The notes beneath the pieces are model-generated. The model was given only the letters and a program-made list of their open reading frames with translations. It was not told where the DNA came from and did no database searches. From Thermohalobaculum sp039513195 (GTDB lineage: Bacteria; Pseudomonadota; Alphaproteobacteria; Rhodobacterales; Rhodobacteraceae): 64,000 nucleotides of DNA. Position 1 is the stretch's first letter, and each line of letters starts with the position of its first letter. Below are positions 27,701 to 35,031 of this stretch, piece after piece. The stretch covers positions 1 through 64,000 of the forward strand of contig JBCCRM010000012.1 in assembly GCA_039513195.1 (NCBI GenBank), given 5' to 3'. The position numbers and the translations under genes were made by a program.

Positions 27701-28638
27701 TGCGGCCGCAATGGGATGGCGCGAGCCGACGGGTGACCGGGTTCGAGATCTTGGCCCTGGATCATCTCGCGCGGCCGCGTGTCGACGTAACCCTGCGGAT
27801 CTCTGGGTTTTTCCGCGATGCCTTTCCCGCGCAGATCGCCCTGTTCGATAGTGCGGCGCGGGCTGTCATGGCGCTCGACGAGCCGGCGGAGATGAACCCC
27901 GCCGCTGCGGCGAAGCGGGCCGAAGGCTCTTCCCAACACCGGGTTTTTGGCTCCAAACCAGGGGCTTACGGAGCCGGGCTGCAAGCTATGATCGACGAGC
28001 GGCTGTGGGCCGCCCGCGCAGATCTGGCGGAGGCGTATCTCGAATGGGGCTCTTACGCCTATGGCGCCGGGGCAGAGGGGGCGCCGGCGCGCCGAGCCTT
28101 CGAGGCGCGACTGAGCGCGGCCGATGCGCTGGTGCAGAACCAGGACAACAGAGAGCATGATCTGCTTGATTCCGATGATTATTACCAGTTCGAGGGTGGG
28201 GCCGCCACAGCCGTGGAGGCCCTGACCGGCGAGACGGTGCCCGTCTACCATAACGACCATTCCCGCCCGGAACGCCCGGTGATTCGGACCCTGGAGGACG
28301 AGATCGGGCGGGTCGTCCGGTCCCGCGTCGTCAACCCCAAATGGCTCGCCGGGGTGCAGCGCCACGGCTATAAGGGCGCCTTCGAGATTGCCGCCAGTAT
28401 CGACTACATGTTTGCTTTCGCGGCGACGACCGGCGCTGTGCGGAGCCATCATTTCGACCTGGTCTATGACGCCGTGCTGGCCGACGATCGGCTGCGCGGC
28501 TTTATGGCAGAGGCCAATCCCGCGGCCCTGCGCGAGGTGGCCGAGCGGCTGAGGGAAGCGATGGACCGAGGGCTTTGGCAGCCGAAATCAAACGCCGCGC
28601 GGGGGATGCTGGCCCGGTTCGCGGAGGAGCGCGCATGA
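24787..28638 (+). CDS. cobN: Cobaltochelatase subunit CobN
   Basis: CobN is the large subunit that binds hydrogenobyrinate a,c-diamide during late cobalt insertion; it needs CobS and CobT chelatase subunits, which are not seen here. At 1283 residues it is of normal to slightly long size. Recognisable CobN/BchH blocks include VAVQPARGYNIDPTETYHAPDL (shown in part as GYNIDPTETYH), HVGKHGNLEWLPGKSLALS, LTAWGTSNMRTGGDDIAQAL, GFEILALDHLARPRVDVTLR and a C-terminal YMFAFAATTGAV. Two low-complexity Pro-rich inserts (about residues 167-185 and 788-815) are encoded by palindromic DNA that keeps the frame open. Confidence 0.96.
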   Translation: MHLLLAQPGQISDGTEPVDLDQTPAPLIVISAADTELAGLSEARAVLGAEAPQMRLASLLHLAHPMSVDRYLDRTATRARLVIARVLGGEGYWPYGIEQFTARLAEAGVAFVALPGDDKEDPALRRISTVSAEDYDALWAYLVEGGAENAGNFLRYAAWLLDGQARGASPHPNPPPPGREGLSGANSIADGRPAAARPLLRAGVYWPGAGVADLGAAQAAWPAEAPVVPIVFYRALVQGAGLNPINGLVRACLANGLAPLPIFVASLKDPVSAATLSALFAEAPPSVVINATSFAVGAPQGSTTGTPLDAPGVPVLQAVFAGGTEEAWAGSSTGLSARDIAMNVALPEVDGRIFARAISFKGEAYTDGATQCRIANYHARDDRVAFTAALAAAWARLRRLPAAERRVALILANYPNRDGRLANGVGLDTPASTVGILRAMAEAGYRIQDAPMDGADLMARIQAGPTNWLTDRAARAGGVRLPLTDYEAWFANMPREVREAVTDRWGAPADDPFCGPDGFALSVLRMGNAVVAVQPARGYNIDPTETYHAPDLVPPHNYLAFYLWLREAWGAHAAVHVGKHGNLEWLPGKSLALSETCFPEVALGPMPHLYPFIVNDPGEGTQAKRRAAAVVIDHLTPPLTRAETYGPLSALEGLVDEYYDALGLDPRRLAHLRREIQGLVSESRLDLDAGITPDMDEDAALARLDTYLCELKEAQIRDGLHLFGASPEGRLETDLLAAIARSPRGDGEGENASLIRALARDLGCDPETFDPLDCALGEAAPVCPALATLSPGAEGPPPAPTHPTADGGPSAPGESGFGPYRTKGDAVERLEWLGSRLIDGAAPAPTWLRTRAVLAWIEESLRPSLRACGGAEIAGLLTGLDGRFVPPGPSGAPSRGRPDVLPTGRNFYSVDTRSVPTPAAWALGWHSASLLVERHLQDQGDWPRAMLLTAWGTSNMRTGGDDIAQALALMGVRPQWDGASRRVTGFEILALDHLARPRVDVTLRISGFFRDAFPAQIALFDSAARAVMALDEPAEMNPAAAAKRAEGSSQHRVFGSKPGAYGAGLQAMIDERLWAARADLAEAYLEWGSYAYGAGAEGAPARRAFEARLSAADALVQNQDNREHDLLDSDDYYQFEGGAATAVEALTGETVPVYHNDHSRPERPVIRTLEDEIGRVVRSRVVNPKWLAGVQRHGYKGAFEIAASIDYMFAFAATTGAVRSHHFDLVYDAVLADDRLRGFMAEANPAALREVAERLREAMDRGLWQPKSNAARGMLARFAEERA
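25286..25337. repeat. Pro-rich in-frame insert in cobN made of C-rich repeat DNA
   Basis: This stretch reads as blocks of cctcccc and accctccc followed by gggagggaggg, an imperfect palindrome of a kind widely scattered in alphaproteobacterial genomes. It encodes about 17 residues including PHPNPPPPGREG near CobN residue 170, between regions that look like ordinary CobN. The frame is kept open, so the element was either inserted in frame or is tolerated in a surface loop. Confidence 0.6.
27150..27231. repeat. Perfect 24-bp-arm inverted repeat inside the cobN coding region
   Basis: Arms 27150-27173 and 27208-27231 are perfect reverse complements of 24 bp around a 34-base C-rich loop containing cccccacccaccc. 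The 82 bp are read in frame as about 27 residues (SPGAEGPPPAPTHPTADGG and onward) near CobN residues 788-815. The loop core matches, on the opposite strand, the G-rich core at 18705-18752. This looks like a repeat element inserted into a gene without breaking it. Confidence 0.85.
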
Positions 28639-29021
28639 CCCGTCGCGGCCATTGCCTCTGCGGGGCGGTGCGGTTCGAGTATGAGGGACCGGAGAACTGG
28701 CGCGCCCATTGCCATTGCGAGAGCTGCCGGCGCCAAACCGCGTCGCCCTTCACCACCTTCATGGGCGTGCCCCATGGGGCGTGGCGGTGGACCGGGACCG
28801 AGCCCGCGGCCTATGCCTCCTCGCCCGGGGTGCGGCGGCGCTTCTGCGCAAACTGCGGGGCGCCAGTGGCCTTCGAGGCCGACCGATACCCGGACGAGAT
28901 CCATTTCTATGCCGCCCTGCTGGAGGATCATGCCGATTTCGCGCCCCGCGGCCATTTGCACAGGGAGGAACGCGTCGCCTGGATCTCCGTGAGCGACGAA
29001 CTGCCGAAGAAGGAGGGTTGA
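28635..29021 (+). CDS. GFA-family zinc protein (glutathione-dependent formaldehyde-activating enzyme fold)
   Basis: A 128-residue protein with the Gfa/CENP-V zinc-binding Cys pattern: CLCGAV near residue 8, HCHCESCRR around residue 27, and FCANCGAPV near residue 75. The group is named after a proposed glutathione-formaldehyde adduct enzyme, but most members have no proven activity. The ATG overlaps the cobN stop (ATGA), and cobO follows after 4 bases. Why such a gene sits between cobN and cobO is not clear; the Cys sites could bind a metal other than zinc. Confidence 0.85.
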   Translation: MTRRGHCLCGAVRFEYEGPENWRAHCHCESCRRQTASPFTTFMGVPHGAWRWTGTEPAAYASSPGVRRRFCANCGAPVAFEADRYPDEIHFYAALLEDHADFAPRGHLHREERVAWISVSDELPKKEG

Positions 29022-29025
29022 GCCC

Positions 29026-29649
29026 ATGACCGCCGAGACACCCGAAGACCTGGCCCGCCATACTGCGAAGATGGTCAAGAAAAAAGCTGCTCGCGACAAG
29101 ATCATGGCTACTAAGACCGACAAAAAAGGGTTGATTATTGTCAATACCGGCAAGGGGAAGGGTAAATCCACTGCAGCCTTTGGGATGATCTTCCGCTGCA
29201 TTGCCCATGGCATGCCCTGTGCGGTGGTACAATTCATCAAAGGCGGCATGGAGACGGGTGAGCGTAACCTTATCTCGACAAATTTCGGCAGCCTCTGCCA
29301 GTTCTATACCATGGGTGAGGGCTTTACTTGGGAGACCCAAGACAAGGCCCGTGATATAGAAATGGCCCAAGCTGCTTGGGATAAGGCAAAGGAGCTGATC
29401 CGGGATGAGAGCTTGACGATGGTGCTCCTCGACGAGATCAACATCGCGCTGCGCTACGAATACTTGGATGTCCAGGAGGTGGTCGGGTTCCTAAAGTCGG
29501 AAAAGCCAGAGATGACCCATGTGGTGCTGACCGGCCGAAATGCCGCCGAGGCGCTGATCGAGGCAGCCGATCTGGTCACCGAGATGGATCTGGTCAAACA
29601 CCCCTTCCGCGAACAGGGCATCAAGGCGCAGATCGGGGTCGAGTACTAA
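29026..29649 (+). CDS. cobO: Cob(I)yrinic acid a,c-diamide adenosyltransferase
   Basis: CobO attaches the 5'-deoxyadenosyl group to the corrin cobalt using ATP. The 207-residue protein has the family P-loop TGKGKGKSTAAFG from residue 41, VVQFIKGG, GEGFTWETQD, and MVLLDEINIALRYEYLD. The N-terminus is Lys-rich. Compared with its neighbours, the first 350 bases use many more A- and T-ending codons (AAA, ATT, GCT), giving visibly lower GC. It is the last gene of the riboswitch-controlled unit. Confidence 0.96.
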   Translation: MTAETPEDLARHTAKMVKKKAARDKIMATKTDKKGLIIVNTGKGKGKSTAAFGMIFRCIAHGMPCAVVQFIKGGMETGERNLISTNFGSLCQFYTMGEGFTWETQDKARDIEMAQAAWDKAKELIRDESLTMVLLDEINIALRYEYLDVQEVVGFLKSEKPEMTHVVLTGRNAAEALIEAADLVTEMDLVKHPFREQGIKAQIGVEY

Positions 29650-29716
29650 GCACGAACGCCATGCTGCAAGCCGTACGATGTCAGTGGTTTAGGGGTATGC
29701 ACGGCGCATGCACATC

Positions 29717-29739
29717 CTATGCACAAAGCATATGCATAG
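29717..29739. repeat. Inverted repeat ctatgca/tgcatag amid atgcac words
   Basis: Seven-base arms at 29717-29723 and 29733-29739 are reverse complements. Three copies of atgcac or tatgca lie just upstream (29696-29725). The arrangement resembles a protein-binding operator, but the neighbouring genes converge here, so there is no obvious promoter to serve. Confidence 0.35.
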
Positions 29740-29869
29740 TGTTTTGGTCGGGAATGGCGGCGCGGCGGTCCCGGGCTCTCGCTGCCGGTGGCTGCCAGGT
29801 GCCGGTTCAAGCCCGGGAGGTCGCGGGGAGCGGTTGGGCGCCCTTGCGCCTCTTTGGGCAATGCCCGCT

Positions 29870-29974
29870 TAGAGCGCCTTTCGAGCGGATTGCATAGGTT
29901 CTCGCGCTAGAAGGTATTGTTCGGACCCCGCTTCACGACGCCAATCTGAGTCAGATTGGCTGGAAAATGCTCTC
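29870..29974. repeat. ~105-bp dispersed palindromic repeat, copy A
   Basis: The copy starts tagagcgcctttcg and ends gaaaatgctctc. Two palindromic parts are joined: a left arm with 'gcggattgcat.ggttctcgcgctag' features and a right hairpin around 'ccaatctgagtcagattgg'. Its reverse complement aligns along its whole length with copies B (34331-34436) and C (36361-36467). It lies between convergent B12 units. Confidence 0.8.
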
Positions 29975-30059
29975 GTCGCGCCCACCGGTTAGGACACCCT
30001 CTGCAAGGCTGCTGTGGACGATCGGTAGCCCGGTGTCGCCGGGTGGCCCGAGTCCGCGG

Positions 30060-30965
30060 TCAGCTCAGCGCCCAGACCAGTGCCGCGAGGCCCAGCAGGG
30101 CCGCCCAGGCGCGCCAGAGGAGACGGCAGGCGGCCTCGATATCTTCTGGCGTTGCGCTCGCCCGCCCCTCCGGATGCAGGTAGGGATCGGGCGTGACCTT
30201 GCCGCCATAGATCCGCGGGCCAGCGAGCGAGAGGCCGAGCGAGGCGGCCATCGCGCTTTCCGGCCAGCCGGCATTCGGCGATTTGTGCCGCCGGGCATCG
30301 CGGCGCATCACCCGCGCCGCGTACCACCCACCGCCGGCGAGGCAGATCAGCCAACCCGCGGCCCGGGCCGGCACCAGATTCAGCAGGTCATCGAAGCGGG
30401 CGGAGGCCCAGCCGAAGGCCTCGTAGCGCCGGGTGCGGTGGCCGATCATGCTGTCCGCCGTGTTCACCGCCTTATAGACCGCGATCCCCGGCAGGCCGGC
30501 GAGCGCGAACCAGAATGCGGGCGCCACCACGCCGTCGGAGAAGTTCTCGGCCGCGCTTTCGATGGCCGCGCGGGCGGTGGCGGCCTCGTCCAGCGTCTCC
30601 GGGTCGCGCCCGACGATCATCGAAACGGCGCGGCGGCCCTCGGCCAGACCTTGGCGCAGGGCGGTGGCAACGGCACGGACATGCTCGATCAGCGAGCGCT
30701 GCGCGAGCAGGATGGCGGCGCCCAACACCTCCAATGCCGGGCCGATCAGCGGAAGCGCCGCCAAGATTGCCCCGAGGGAGCCGCTGAGCAGGATCAGGCC
30801 CGTCAGCGCCAGGGTGCCCTTGGCGCGGCGACCATGGCCGTGATTGAGCCCCCGGTCGAGCCAGCCGACCAGGCGACCCATCAAGACCGCCGGATGCGGG
30901 ATGCGGTCCCAGAGCAGACGCGGCTCGCCGAGGGCGGCATCGAGGATCAGGGCGAGGGCGAGCAT
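30060..30965 (-). CDS. cbiB: Adenosylcobinamide-phosphate synthase
   Basis: CbiB (CobD in Pseudomonas nomenclature) is an inner-membrane enzyme joining adenosylcobyric acid to aminopropanol phosphate. The 301-residue protein has RIPHPAVLMGRLVGWLDRGL near the N-terminus, the core AAENFSDGVVAPAFWFALAG near residue 135, YKAVNTADSMIGHRTRRYEAFG, and hydrophobic helices throughout. Its start is 3 bases past the stop of the decarboxylase gene, so the two linker genes form one minus-strand operon. Confidence 0.94.
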   Translation of the reverse strand: MLALALILDAALGEPRLLWDRIPHPAVLMGRLVGWLDRGLNHGHGRRAKGTLALTGLILLSGSLGAILAALPLIGPALEVLGAAILLAQRSLIEHVRAVATALRQGLAEGRRAVSMIVGRDPETLDEAATARAAIESAAENFSDGVVAPAFWFALAGLPGIAVYKAVNTADSMIGHRTRRYEAFGWASARFDDLLNLVPARAAGWLICLAGGGWYAARVMRRDARRHKSPNAGWPESAMAASLGLSLAGPRIYGGKVTPDPYLHPEGRASATPEDIEAACRLLWRAWAALLGLAALVWALS

Positions 30966-30968
30966 CGC

Positions 30969-31934
30969 CTAGGCCAGGGCCGTGGCGAGGCGGGTCCAGT
31001 CGGCCTCCCGCCCCGGCAGGCCGAGGCGCAGCCAGCGCGGGGAATAGGGGAAGATCCGGGACCAGATATGCGCCTGGGCGAGGCGCGTCTGGGCCGCCGC
31101 GGCATCCGGGGTGTCGAAGGTCGTGAAGAGCCCCGCGCCCCCGACGGCGCGCCAGCCTGCCCCCTCGGCCAGGCGGGTCAGGCGCTGCGCATCTGCGGCG
31201 ATACGTTTGCGCGACGCCTTCGCCCACGCCGTGTCGGCGAGCGCAGCCGCACCGATTGCGAGGGCAGGGCCCGCAACCGGCCATGGCCCGAGCGCATCGG
31301 CCAGCCGCGCCGCCATGCGCGGGCCACTGATCGCGAAACCGAGGCGGAGCCCCGCCAGCCCCCAGAACTTGCCGAAGGAGCGGAGGACGACCACGCCCTC
31401 CGCCCCGCAATCGGGGATCAGCGAGCGTTCCGGCGTCAGGTCCATGAAGCTCTCATCGACGATCAGGAGCGGGATCGCCTCGGCGAGGAAGCGGAGTTCG
31501 TGGCGCTCCCAGCCGCGACCGGTGGGATTATTGGGGTTGACGATCACGCAGGCGGCGGTGCCGGGGCCGGGGCGGTCCTCGACCTGCCAACCCTCGGCGC
31601 GGAAGGCGGCGGCGTGTTCGTTATAGGTGGGACCGGGGATCGCCACGCGGCGGCCTTGGGCGAGGCGCGGCAGGGCGCGGATCAGGGCGGAGGCACCCGG
31701 GGCGAGGGTGAGTGCCGCGGTGTCCGGAACCGCCAGGGTGGCGCGGGCTGCAGCACCGCAGGCCGCCGCCGCCGGAGTGTCGGGCAGGCGGGTCCAAGCG
31801 TCCGCCGACAGGGCAGGCAGTGGATAGGGCACGGGGTTGATTCCGGTCGAGAGGTCGAGCCAGTCGCCCGGCCCGAACCGTGCGATCGCCGCGCCGAGAT
31901 CGCCGCCGTGATCCCGTGCGCTTTGCCCGGTCAC
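30969..31934 (-). CDS. cobD: Threonine-phosphate decarboxylase
   Basis: This PLP enzyme (CobD in Salmonella, CobC in Pseudomonas nomenclature) makes (R)-1-amino-2-propanol phosphate for CbiB. The 321-residue protein is an aminotransferase-fold enzyme: LDLSTGINPVPYPLP at the N-terminus, VIVNPNNPTGRGW, LLIVDESFMDLTPE, and the PLP-binding Lys in LRSFGKFWGLAGLRLGF near residue 190. The start is the GTG at 31934, as no ATG is available there. The threonine kinase gene starts 62 bp away on the other strand, so the two share a promoter region. Confidence 0.93.
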   Translation of the reverse strand: MTGQSARDHGGDLGAAIARFGPGDWLDLSTGINPVPYPLPALSADAWTRLPDTPAAAACGAAARATLAVPDTAALTLAPGASALIRALPRLAQGRRVAIPGPTYNEHAAAFRAEGWQVEDRPGPGTAACVIVNPNNPTGRGWERHELRFLAEAIPLLIVDESFMDLTPERSLIPDCGAEGVVVLRSFGKFWGLAGLRLGFAISGPRMAARLADALGPWPVAGPALAIGAAALADTAWAKASRKRIAADAQRLTRLAEGAGWRAVGGAGLFTTFDTPDAAAAQTRLAQAHIWSRIFPYSPRWLRLGLPGREADWTRLATALA

Positions 31935-31996
31935 TGGGCCGCCGCCCTTCGCCCGACGCTGTTCATGGCCGCCGCTCCGCGCTACTGCTTCCGCGC

Positions 31997-32896
31997 ATGA
32001 ACCAGAGCACCGACCTCCGCGTCAATCCGCAAACCGCCCGCGTGGCGGTTGCCGGGCATTTCGGCGAGATCGCTCAAGGGCGGGTCGGGCCGGATGGGCC
32101 GGTGGCGGTGGTCACGCTGCCCTGCCCGGCCTTGGTGACGGCGGTGACCTATCGCCCCGCTTTGGGTGGCGTCACGGTGCCGGGCCCTGAGACGGCAAAG
32201 GCGGCGGCGGCGGCGCGGCTGGCGCTATCGGCGCTCGGCGAGAAGGCCGCCGGCTGGGGCGGAGAGATCGCAATCGAGCGGCCGGTGGCGCCGGGCTTGG
32301 GGGCCGGGTCTTCGACGGCGGAGACGCTGGGGGCTCTTCGCGCCGTTGCGGCGGGGTTCGGCGTGGCGTTCGCGCCGGGGCGGGAGGCGGCGCTTTGCCT
32401 CGCCGCGGAGGGGGCGGTGGACCCGCTGATGCATGGGCGAAACTGCGTCTTCGCAACGCGGGAGGGTCGGGTCCTGCGCTGGCTGGCGCCTTTGCCGCCG
32501 CTCCTGGCGGTTGGCGGTTTCGCCGGGCCGCCGCGGCCGACGGACCCGGACGACACGGCGTTCCCGGACCGGGGCGCGCTGTTCGAGGCGATCGCGGCGG
32601 CCTGCGAGGCCGGGGATGCGGCAGCGTTGGGAAGGGCGGCGACCCAGTCGGCGGCGGCCAATCAAGCGAGGCGCCCGCATCGCGCCTGGGATGGTCTCTC
32701 CGCGCTGGTCGGACGACTGGCCGCCCATGGGGTCGCGCTGGCCCATACCGGAGCTGCGGCCACCCTGCTGCTTCCGGCCAGCGCCGATCCCCGGCCCGCT
32801 CTGGGGGCGCTGTCTCGGGTCGGCCTAACGGGCGTTCGGCACTGGCATATCGGCGCCAGTGCCGACCGTCGATCCGGACCCGAAGACCTCTGCTAA
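31997..32896 (+). CDS. pduX: L-threonine kinase (PduX-like, GHMP family)
   Basis: A 299-residue GHMP-type kinase. The N-terminus has AVAGHFGEIAQGRVG, the opening motif of PduX proteins, and the ATP loop reads APGLGAGSSTAET near residue 98. PduX makes L-threonine-O-3-phosphate, the substrate of the threonine-phosphate decarboxylase that is divergently transcribed next to it. This pairing supports the role and shows that the linker can be made from free threonine. Assignment to threonine rather than another small alcohol substrate rests on that context. Confidence 0.85.
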   Translation: MNQSTDLRVNPQTARVAVAGHFGEIAQGRVGPDGPVAVVTLPCPALVTAVTYRPALGGVTVPGPETAKAAAAARLALSALGEKAAGWGGEIAIERPVAPGLGAGSSTAETLGALRAVAAGFGVAFAPGREAALCLAAEGAVDPLMHGRNCVFATREGRVLRWLAPLPPLLAVGGFAGPPRPTDPDDTAFPDRGALFEAIAAACEAGDAAALGRAATQSAAANQARRPHRAWDGLSALVGRLAAHGVALAHTGAAATLLLPASADPRPALGALSRVGLTGVRHWHIGASADRRSGPEDLC

Positions 32897-33288
32897 GACT
32901 GCGCAGAACAGCGCATGCGCGGATCGCTGCAACGCCAAGACGCAGATCGAGCCCTGGCCTCGCCATCCAGAGGCCAATGGGTCAAGGGCCCCAAGCCCGC
33001 CGAGCGACTACGCGCAGCGTGGCAGGCCCGTAACCAAGCAGGCCCCCTGGATGGCAGGCTCGGCCAAGACCGTCCCGTAGGTCTTCCGCAGCGCCAGCCC
33101 GCTTCCGTGCCGATCCAACACGCTGCCGCGCATCGCCCGATCGTCACCGTGCAGCCGGCACCCGCAAGCCACCAGCGCCGTGGCGGGACGGCGCGCCCCG
33201 CCCGGTCAGGGCTGTCCACAGCCCGGACCGGGTCTGAGAACCGACCCATCGCGGGCGGAACGCCCGCGATTCCGCAAAGCTCGACCCA
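32897..33288. other. Gene-free stretch after the threonine kinase
   Basis: About 390 bp between convergent genes. Several GC-rich hairpins are visible, including gggctgt-ccacagccc near 33218-33233 and gcgggcg-gaa-cgcccgc near 33254-33271, which may end the two transcripts. No gene was found. Confidence 0.45.
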
Positions 33289-34092
33289 TCACCCGGACGG
33301 ATAGAGCAGCCCCGCGACAAACCCGAGGCCGACCCGGCTCAACGCCTCATATACCAGGCGCTTTCGCATCGGGTGCTTGACTGCAATAATCTGCGTGCCG
33401 AGCAGCCCTCGTCCCTCCCGCACGAAGCCCGAGAGCCCTGGGGCCTCGCGGACCGAGGCCAGATACGCCGCCTGGACCGCGCTGCGGCAAACATAGAGTT
33501 TCTTCGGGGTCACCGCAAAAGGCGCAAACTCTTCCGGATGCTGGCGGAGAAAATCGAACGCGCCGGCAGACACTTCCGGCCATTCGAAATTGCAAAAATC
33601 GTCGAAGACTATCACGCCCTCAGCCGACAGCACTTCTGCCGCCAGGGCGCTGTCATGGCGGACATGGCGCAAATGATGGCCGCCATCGATGCTGAAGAAC
33701 CGAACCGGCCCAAGCTTTTCAGCAATCAGGTGCGCCTCCATCTCCGTCGAGTCGCCTTCGACCACCAGATCCGGCTCCAGCGGCCCGCCGAAGCGTTCCG
33801 CCAATCGCAGAAACGTCTCCTTTTGCGCGCTCGATCCGTCGGCCCGGCGTCCGGTATTGAAATTGTCGATGGCGAGCAGCCGGCACTCGGGCATCAGCTG
33901 GCGCATGAGGAAGAACGACCGGCCGTAGAGCACGCCGATCTCCACGCCGCCACCCTGATACCCCTGACCGAGCTGGTGCAGCAGCACGGTTTGGTAGACC
34001 AGCGCATCGCAGGGATCGAGATACCCCTCGACGCGGCGCATCTTGCCGAAGACATAGCTTCGCGAGGCGGCGGCGAGTTCCGATACGGTCAT
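33289..34092 (-). CDS. SAM-dependent methyltransferase (class I, Methyltransf_24-like)
   Basis: A 267-residue protein (from the ATG at 34092) with a Rossmann-type SAM fold: GGGVEIGVLYGRSFFLMRQL as the first SAM loop, LLAIDNFNTGR with the acidic residue after strand 2, and FFSIDGGHHLRHVRHD, the motif that in the TylF/cephalosporin-hydroxylase-like group binds a divalent metal. The substrate is unknown. A TTG at 34122 could extend it by ten residues; the ATG preceded by GGCGGGG is preferred. Its neighbours are gene-free stretches, so context gives no help. Confidence 0.75.
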   Translation of the reverse strand: MTVSELAAASRSYVFGKMRRVEGYLDPCDALVYQTVLLHQLGQGYQGGGVEIGVLYGRSFFLMRQLMPECRLLAIDNFNTGRRADGSSAQKETFLRLAERFGGPLEPDLVVEGDSTEMEAHLIAEKLGPVRFFSIDGGHHLRHVRHDSALAAEVLSAEGVIVFDDFCNFEWPEVSAGAFDFLRQHPEEFAPFAVTPKKLYVCRSAVQAAYLASVREAPGLSGFVREGRGLLGTQIIAVKHPMRKRLVYEALSRVGLGFVAGLLYPSG

Positions 34093-34330
34093 TGGCCCCG
34101 CCGGTGTTTCACAAGCGCCCAAGGTTTATGCCGGCGGACCCGACCGGATCAAGCGGGCTGTCCCGCCGCCCTGTTCCGCCGTCCCGGGCCGGTGGCACCC
34201 GGCCCCCGCACAGAATGACGACGCCAGCGCTCCGGGCGGCCGGATGGCCCAGAGAGGCGTCGCCCCGGCAGCCCGACCGTTACGAGCTCACCGGGCAAAC
34301 GGGCGGCGAAGGCATCGCCGCGAACAGCGG

Positions 34331-34436
34331 CTAGAGCGTTTTCCGGCCGATCCGACACAGATTGGCGTCGCGAAAATGCGCCCGAATTTATCTCAGAGCG
34401 CGAGAACCGATTCAATCGGGTCGGAAAGCGCTCTAG
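34331..34436. repeat. ~105-bp dispersed palindromic repeat, copy B
   Basis: It begins ctagagcgttttcc and ends gcgctctag, so its outermost bases are themselves inverted. It aligns along its length with copy C (36361-36467) in the same orientation and with copy A (29870-29974) in the opposite orientation. Conserved blocks are the 'acagattggcgtcg' region and 'gcgagaaccgattcaatcggg'. Confidence 0.8.
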
Positions 34437-34681
34437 GGGCCAGGGCCAGGCATTCTCCTCGCCGCGGCGCCGCCCGGTCGCTGGCTTTGGGACACCGACG
34501 GCATCCTTTTCCGATCTCCCCTGGCAGGGCGATGGCCCGGCACCTCTCGATCGGCGAAGCGTGGTCTATCCGGGCATGTTTCAGCGGTGCGAGGGCGTCC
34601 TGTGCCGGCGGCAGTCGGGCAAAAAGGCCGACGACTTCGCAGCAGGGGAAGAAACCCAACCGAGGCGCCGGCGCGGGCCGA

Positions 34682-34755
34682 GCTTGTGGGCCTCCTTGAC
34701 GGAGATCGCAAGCGCCAGCCTCAGGCGGGTGGGCGGGGCTCGGCCCGCGCCTGGC
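34682..34755. repeat. G-rich dispersed repeat, copy 2
   Basis: A diverged copy of 1397-1470, sharing gcttgtgggcctccttgacgg and, after a variable middle, gcgggtgggcggggc. Both copies lie in gene-free DNA. Function unknown. Confidence 0.5.
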
Positions 34756-34812
34756 CAGCCACGCAAACTTGACAATTCCCAGTGGCAACTCCACTCCACC
34801 GGAAAGAGGTCA

Positions 34813-35031
34813 ATGGGGAAGACAGACATGAACGACGATGCCGTCAACATGTCGATGCGGAAGTTTCTGAAGCAGGTGGGCGTCACCTCGCAGCGGGAGA
34901 TCGAACGCGCCCTCGCCGAAGCCGGCTCGACCGGACCGGTCACGGCACGAATGGTGCTGACGATCCCGGAATTGGGCCTCGAACATGTGGTCGAAGGCCA
35001 GATCGGCGTGGGGAACGAGGACCCCGAATGA
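34813..35031 (+). CDS. Small conserved protein paired with Mrp (DUF6494-like)
   Basis: A 72-residue acidic protein with no signal peptide. The recognisable core is MSMRKFLKQVGVTSQREIERAL, here given as MRKFLKQVGVTSQREIE, followed by a variable Ala/Gly linker and a strand-rich end (MVLTIPELGLEHVVEG). Proteins with this core, which I believe belong to DUF6494, are commonly found directly before Mrp/ApbC in alphaproteobacteria. The ATG at 34813 follows a good GAGGT site; an ATG at 34828 is also possible. Its stop overlaps the mrp start, which suggests a link to Fe-S cluster carrier function, but this is inference. Confidence 0.75.
   Translation: MGKTDMNDDAVNMSMRKFLKQVGVTSQREIERALAEAGSTGPVTARMVLTIPELGLEHVVEGQIGVGNEDPE

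Larger units (their letters stand above)
29650..30059. other. Gene-free stretch between cobO and cbiB
   Basis: About 410 bp between two convergent transcription units. The first ~100 bp are less GC-rich and carry several atgcac words and an inverted repeat (29717-29739). The second half holds a full copy of the ~105-bp dispersed repeat (29870-29974). No open frame with a ribosome binding site or known domain was found, and no tRNA. Confidence 0.5.
34093..34812. other. Gene-free stretch upstream of the small protein/Mrp pair
   Basis: About 720 bp with no supported gene. It holds dispersed repeat copy B (34331-34436) and the second copy of the G-rich repeat (34682-34755). A ttgaca word at 34769-34774, about 40 bases before the next gene's start, could be a -35 box, but no good -10 box was seen at the right distance. 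Confidence 0.5.

Noticed and set aside
29761..29840. A ggttcaagccc word resembling a tRNA T-loop
   Set aside because: The flanking bases do not pair as a T-stem and no acceptor, D or anticodon stems can be drawn.
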